Of a stretch of DNA of 64,000 nucleotides, positions 59,602-64,000 are shown one piece after another. Every line of letters begins with the position of its first letter. Within the stretch, counting starts at the first letter, position 1. Origin of the DNA: an uncultured Prevotellaceae bacterium. GTDB taxonomy: Bacteria > Bacteroidota > Bacteroidia > Bacteroidales > Muribaculaceae. Both the position numbers and the translations under genes were made by a program. Location: positions 62,001 through 126,000 of the forward strand of contig CAJLMA010000006.1 in the NCBI GenBank assembly GCA_905207705.1. The letters run 5' to 3'. The notes beneath the pieces were generated by a model. It was given only the letters and a program-made list of their open reading frames with translations, ran no database searches and was not told where the DNA came from.

Positions 59602-61416
59602 TCAATAGTTAGGATTTTGCACGAGACCCGGATTTACCGATAATGCCACTTCGGGTAGAGGGAACCATTCGTAGCGGCGGTCGCGTTGTGCCGAGAGGTC
59701 ATATCCGGTTTCAGTATCGCGACCGAAGAACCACCATTGTCCTTGCGTGAACTTGTCGAAGCGACGCAAGTCGGTGCGACGGCGGCGACTTTCATTAAGG
59801 AACTCTATGCCCCATTCGCTGAGCAGCCAGTCTTCGTTAGGCGTTGTTCCGAACACGTTGTCAGGCCCGATTTCGGCAAGTGCTGCCTGATTGGTGAAAT
59901 AACGTGCACGGACATCGTCGATAATATCCTTGGCCCCTTCGGCATCGCCACCACGCATGCGGCACTCAGCAAGCGTGTAGTAAGCCTCGGCAAGACGGAA
60001 TTCAACTTCCGAGATATCCAAGTAGCTAAGCCCTGTCGACTCGGGGAACATAGGATATTTCATCAAGCGCAATCCCGAGCTGGTTTCACCCCAACGGGGG
60101 TTCATCACCGTCGCAAGCTGACGGCCAAGATTCATGAATGTGCCCACTTGATCGACATATACCAATGGTTGTCCGTCACGGTCGGCATCGGCAAGCACCG
60201 GCTCGCCGGTTTCACGGTTCAACATTGCTCCTTTCAAGAATATGCCCCCATTCCATATCCCGTCATCAGTGCAAGAGAAATTTTGCTTGCGTATGTCGGC
60301 ATCGTTGAAACGTTCATACACGGCACCAAGCTTGTCGCCATAGTCAAAAAGGAAACTTTTCGGGTTGTCGGTACCGCCTTCGGGCAGCACGTTGCCAGAA
60401 TTGTCCTTTGATGGAACGAGGCAGAAGCAGTTCCAACCCGTATTGGGGAATGTCTGGCCGATGAACTCATCATAATTATATGGCAAGAACGGAGTGTTGC
60501 GGTTGTTGTTGGTCAACTGCCCCTCTTCCTGTGCAAATGCGAATATCACTTCGGGGCAAGAGACATTACCGTTTGAGAAAATATCACGGTAATCGGTGGC
60601 AAGGCTGTAAGTGCCATAGTCGCCATCGATGATGTCTTGCGCGAGGGTCGCGCACTCTTCATAATGGTCCTCGCCGATAAACACTTCACTGTTGAGCAAT
60701 AAGCGCATTTTGAGCAATAAGCGCATTTTGAGCATACGGTTCATGCCTTGGTTCATGCGTAGGCGTGAATTGCCCGAGCCGTCTTCTTTCATAAGGGCAT
60801 CGCACGACTCGTCGAGCTCGGTTGCTATGAAATTATATATCGTCTTGCAACCTTCGTTGAAATCGGTCGATACCGATCCCGGGATGTCGCCGCTGGCCGA
60901 TGTACATAATGGCAGCGTTCCTCCCCACAATTCAAAGTTGTTGTAATAGGCCCATGCACGCATTGTGCGCACCTCGGCTATATACATGGCCTTTGCCTCT
61001 TCGGTCATTCCGATTGAAGCGGCATCAAGCGCGTTTAAGTCCTCGACAAGCGTATTGCAAAGACCTATCGTCTGCCATGCTGTTTCCCAAGCGCGGCGTA
61101 TAATTACCGACTCTGTGTTCCACGACTGGGCCGATAGTACAAACTTCTCGCCTTCGTCCCAACCCCATGCGCCGCCGTTCCACGAACGCCAAGCCACTTG
61201 ATCGGCACTTAGCTCGTTTAGATACCAGAAGTATTCGAGGAAACTCGTGGTTGCCGAGTTGTATATCGAGGCCAAGGCACCCTTCACGCTGTTTTCGTCT
61301 TGATAATAGATTGAAGCGTCGATGCGGTCAAACACTTTCTCGTCGAGGTCGGTACAGGAAACCATTGTTCCGCCTGCAACAGCAACGACAGCAGCAATCA
61401 AGCATATTTTTTTCAT
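59602..61416 (-). CDS. susD: SusD/RagB-family nutrient-binding lipoprotein
   Basis: A 604-aa surface lipoprotein (lipobox MVSC at about residue 21). TPR-like helices and the family region SELSADQVAWRSW, MRAWAYYNNFELWGG, LRLMKYPMF and the ending RDRRYEWFPLPEVALSVNPG are typical. It forms the lid of the SusC transporter. An exact 18-bp tandem duplication (60693-60728) repeats KMRLLL within a helix. The gene starts 36 bp after the susC stop. The symbol is used for the family; true orthology to B. thetaiotaomicron susD is inferred from the locus. Confidence 0.9.
   Translation of the reverse strand: MKKICLIAAVVAVAGGTMVSCTDLDEKVFDRIDASIYYQDENSVKGALASIYNSATTSFLEYFWYLNELSADQVAWRSWNGGAWGWDEGEKFVLSAQSWNTESVIIRRAWETAWQTIGLCNTLVEDLNALDAASIGMTEEAKAMYIAEVRTMRAWAYYNNFELWGGTLPLCTSASGDIPGSVSTDFNEGCKTIYNFIATELDESCDALMKEDGSGNSRLRMNQGMNRMLKMRLLLKMRLLLNSEVFIGEDHYEECATLAQDIIDGDYGTYSLATDYRDIFSNGNVSCPEVIFAFAQEEGQLTNNNRNTPFLPYNYDEFIGQTFPNTGWNCFCLVPSKDNSGNVLPEGGTDNPKSFLFDYGDKLGAVYERFNDADIRKQNFSCTDDGIWNGGIFLKGAMLNRETGEPVLADADRDGQPLVYVDQVGTFMNLGRQLATVMNPRWGETSSGLRLMKYPMFPESTGLSYLDISEVEFRLAEAYYTLAECRMRGGDAEGAKDIIDDVRARYFTNQAALAEIGPDNVFGTTPNEDWLLSEWGIEFLNESRRRRTDLRRFDKFTQGQWWFFGRDTETGYDLSAQRDRRYEWFPLPEVALSVNPGLVQNPNY
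60693..60728 (-). repeat. 18-bp tandem duplication inside susD
   Basis: TGAGCAATAAGCGCATTT occurs at 60693-60710 and again at 60711-60728 without mismatch, coding KMRLLL twice in frame. It would add six residues to a TPR helix. Confidence 0.9.
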
Positions 61417-61452
61417 AATTGTCTTCGTCAATGTATTGGTTAATTAGATATA

Positions 61453-64000
61453 TTATTTAAACCTGAAAGTTACGCCAAGGGTAAGCTGGGTAGCTTGCGG
61501 ATACGCGCTGTTTGTATCCACGCCCGGAGTAATGCCGGTAGAGGTAACTATCGACGGGTCGTTGCCCGAATATCCTGTCAATGTAAACACATTCTTTGCT
61601 GCCAAATACACGCGCAAGCTCTCCACAAGTTTCTTGTTCTTGAACGGGACAGTGTATCCAAGAGTGACATTGGCGAGCTTGAAGTAGTTGCCGTTCTCGA
61701 GGAAGTAAGAAGAAATCACGCCACCGCCGGTTATTACATTGCTGTCCTCAAGATATGCGCTGCGCAATACATTGTCGGTACCGCAGCCTTGCAAGCCCAT
61801 GCCATACTTGCGCATGTTGAATATTTCATGGCCGAATGCGCCTTGGAACATTACGCTAAGGTCAAAGTCGCGCCATTTCAAAGTATTATTCCATGTGAGG
61901 AAATGCTCGGGAGCGCCGTTGCCAATGTAACGTTTATCCTCAGCCGTAGCCTGGGCCGTGAGGATTTTTTCCCCATCCTTGCTGTAAACAAGCATGTTGC
62001 CTTCATCGTCGGTACCTGCATATTCATATCCGTAGAATTGGCCTACCTTGCCTCCTTCCTGCACGCGGAAGAAGTATTCGCTCGTGCCGACACCCGGCTT
62101 CTGATATAAATCAAGGTAAGAAGCCTTGTATATGTCATTCGACAGCTTGGTGAGCTTTGTAGTGCCATAAGAATAGTTGATGCCGGTAGTCCACTTCACA
62201 GGAGTGTCGACAAACACATCGCCGGTTAGCGAAAGTTCAACACCTGTATTCTTAGTAGTTCCCACATTCACCAATATCGTAGAGTAAACATATGGCGGTT
62301 GCGGTGCCGAATAGGTGTAAAGCAAGTCATTGCTTCGGCGGTCGAAGTATTCGATTGATCCATACAAGCGGTTCCACAGCATGAAGTCTATACCGTAGTT
62401 GGCACTCGAAGATTTTTCCCATTGAAGTTCTGGGTTGGCGTTGTTCGACGGAGCATAACCGGTCACCCATTGGCCATCGATGTAATATTTGCCATTTGTG
62501 GAATATGTGGCAATTGACTGATAGGCGTCAAAATCGCTACGTCCTGTAACACCATAAGAGAAACGCGGCTTGAGGCTTTGCACGATGTCGCTGTAATTTT
62601 CCATGAACGGTGTCCTCGCTATTTCCCATGCCAACGAAACCGACGGGAATGCACCCCACTTGCTGTCGGCACCGAACTTGGTCGAACCTTCATAACGCAT
62701 CGAGGCCGATGCTATGATCATGTCGCGCCAGTTGTAATTGACACGTCCGAAGAAGCCCACAAGCGTAGATTCAGATTTTCCTGCATACATGCTGGCCTTG
62801 CCTTCTTGCAAATAGCTGCCCGAACCTATTCCGTGCCACAAGGCGTTATCAAATGTGAAGTTGTTGTTCTGCATGAACATCTGCTCCCAGTTGTCGCGCT
62901 CGTAAGTGTAACCTACCATCAATTTCACATCATGGCCGTTGTTGTTGAAAAAGTAATTGCCAAGCCATTCAATGCGGTTGTTCCACCACTTTTGATAAGT
63001 TATGCTTGCACGACCTGCATAGCCGTTCCAGTAAGACTCGCTCGAGTTTGACGGAGTGTAGAAATCGCTCTTCAAGTCGTTGTAGTCATAAGAATAAGAC
63101 ACTTGCGTGTTTATCGAGTGAATGCCGTTGCTCCAAATGTTCCACTTGGCATCGGCAGTGCCGAGGATGTATGTGCGGTTGCCCTGGCTCGTTTCAAGGT
63201 TGAGCTTGCCCACGGGATTGGCCACACCGGTAGGCGAAGTCGGCTGGTAATAATCGCCGTTTTCATCATACACGGGGATTGTCGGGTTCATCGACATGGC
63301 AGTGTCAAAAAGTCCGCTGTCGCCCCAGTCTTCTTTAACATGGCGGGCATTGAGCGTGAATGAAAGTTGCAACCTCTTGTCAAGGACCAACTGCTGGACG
63401 GATGCTCTTGCGCCATATTCCTCACGTGCGCTGATTATGTCGAGACCTGTCGCACGCTTGTAGTTGATCGAGGCATTGTAATATCCGTTCTCGGTACTGC
63501 CGTCAATGGAAACATATTGGTTGGTGTCATACGAGAAATCGCGCATCAACAAGTCATACCAGTCGGTGCTTGCACCGTAGTCGTTGCCACGGCGTGCACG
63601 ACGCCACTCGTCGGCCGAAAGCACGTCGGGCTTTCCTTTGGCAAGGTTCACGGCAAAGTAGCTATCGTAGGTAATCACCGGCTTGCCCGGAGTTCCCGAT
63701 CCTTTCTTTGTGGTAATAAGAATAACGCCGTTAGCACCGCGCGTACCATAGATGGCTGCCGAGGCGGCATCTTTCAATACTGTCATCGACTCGATGTCTT
63801 GTGGTGCAAGAGTACGGATGTCGCCACCTGCCACACCGTCTATAACCACGAGAGGCTCGTTGCTTGCCGTCAGTGAAGTAGCTCCGCGCACCTGCAAAGA
63901 AGACGAGCTGTTAGGGTCGGCGGGAGAAACGGTCGACACGTTAAGACCGGCGACCTTACCAGAAAGCATTTCCATAACGTTGTTCATACCTCCTTGCTGG
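61453..64000 (-). CDS. susC: SusC/RagA-family TonB-dependent transporter, 5' end outside the window
   Basis: At least 848 residues of a SusC barrel; the frame is open through the right edge, so the start is not seen. The plug domain is visible (QVRGATSLTASNEPLVVIDG, IESMTVLKDAASAAIYGTRG), then the 22-strand barrel with many Trp/Tyr and the terminal strand QLTLGVTFRFK. It imports oligosaccharides with TonB energy together with SusD. Downstream genes (SusE/F type, GH13, GH97) point to alpha-glucan. No regulator gene lies in the visible part. Confidence 0.93.
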   Translation of the reverse strand, partial: QQGGMNNVMEMLSGKVAGLNVSTVSPADPNSSSSLQVRGATSLTASNEPLVVIDGVAGGDIRTLAPQDIESMTVLKDAASAAIYGTRGANGVILITTKKGSGTPGKPVITYDSYFAVNLAKGKPDVLSADEWRRARRGNDYGASTDWYDLLMRDFSYDTNQYVSIDGSTENGYYNASINYKRATGLDIISAREEYGARASVQQLVLDKRLQLSFTLNARHVKEDWGDSGLFDTAMSMNPTIPVYDENGDYYQPTSPTGVANPVGKLNLETSQGNRTYILGTADAKWNIWSNGIHSINTQVSYSYDYNDLKSDFYTPSNSSESYWNGYAGRASITYQKWWNNRIEWLGNYFFNNNGHDVKLMVGYTYERDNWEQMFMQNNNFTFDNALWHGIGSGSYLQEGKASMYAGKSESTLVGFFGRVNYNWRDMIIASASMRYEGSTKFGADSKWGAFPSVSLAWEIARTPFMENYSDIVQSLKPRFSYGVTGRSDFDAYQSIATYSTNGKYYIDGQWVTGYAPSNNANPELQWEKSSSANYGIDFMLWNRLYGSIEYFDRRSNDLLYTYSAPQPPYVYSTILVNVGTTKNTGVELSLTGDVFVDTPVKWTTGINYSYGTTKLTKLSNDIYKASYLDLYQKPGVGTSEYFFRVQEGGKVGQFYGYEYAGTDDEGNMLVYSKDGEKILTAQATAEDKRYIGNGAPEHFLTWNNTLKWRDFDLSVMFQGAFGHEIFNMRKYGMGLQGCGTDNVLRSAYLEDSNVITGGGVISSYFLENGNYFKLANVTLGYTVPFKNKKLVESLRVYLAAKNVFTLTGYSGNDPSIVTSTGITPGVDTNSAYPQATQLTLGVTFRFK

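Overview
The window looks like a chromosomal segment of a gut Bacteroidales bacterium, most plausibly a Muribaculaceae (S24-7) member. The evidence is Bacteroidota-type promoters (TTTG, 19-20 bp, TAnnTTTG) in front of many genes, a SusC/SusD starch locus, a UpxY-type capsule antiterminator, DUF4831 and DUF3871 proteins, and Bacteroidota-type housekeeping neighbours. The family placement is inference; the order is well supported.

Region by region. (1) 1-7.5 kb is the end of an integrative element: DUF3871 protein, a helicase-like protein with a degenerate Walker A, two unknown proteins and a tyrosine recombinase lying against the 3' end of tRNA-Phe. (2) 7.9-10.6 kb holds a DUF4831 protein and the NAD(P)HX repair enzyme. 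(3) 11.0-25.1 kb is a capsule or surface-polysaccharide locus. It starts with an invertible promoter segment (11013-11307, drawn here facing the locus), then upxY, an unusual gene in the upxZ position, wecC and wecB, an AT-rich interior (flippase, iron-sulfur protein, pyruvyl transferase, EpsG-type polymerase, two glycosyltransferases, two hexapeptide acyltransferases, an alpha/alpha-toroid protein), and a WecG/TagA-family transferase. (4) 25.2-36.2 kb is core genome: hpt, adk, trmD, a DivIC/FtsB-like gene, coaX, an outer-membrane barrel, lptC, rubredoxin, a nitroreductase-like protein, aroQ, pyk and an O-methyltransferase. (5) 36.5-39.7 kb has a BspA-like leucine-rich-repeat surface protein with near-identical 69-bp repeats, two small ORFs and a candidate structured RNA. 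(6) 40.1-41.7 kb has rbfA and a LolC/E-type permease. (7) 41.8-45.4 kb is a tightly overlapping four-gene operon: steroid 5-alpha-reductase homologue, Old-Yellow-Enzyme-type reductase and two short-chain dehydrogenases. It resembles an A-ring steroid or bile-acid reduction pathway. (8) 45.9-52.5 kb has fbp, a small membrane protein, recA, bcp, serS and a YqeY protein. (9) 52.8-64 kb has a GH43 lipoprotein and a Sus-type alpha-glucan locus (susC partial, susD, a three-module starch-binding lipoprotein, GH13 and GH97).

Three observations stand out. The phase-variable switch has two palindromic recombination sites, an internal hairpin, a dyad beside the promoter and a leader hairpin covering a possible ribosome-binding site, but no invertase in the window. 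The steroid-type operon is the strongest candidate for an interesting metabolic system. A family of about 83-bp intergenic repeats, each ending in the same TATCTTTG promoter box, sits in front of at least six unrelated transcription units.
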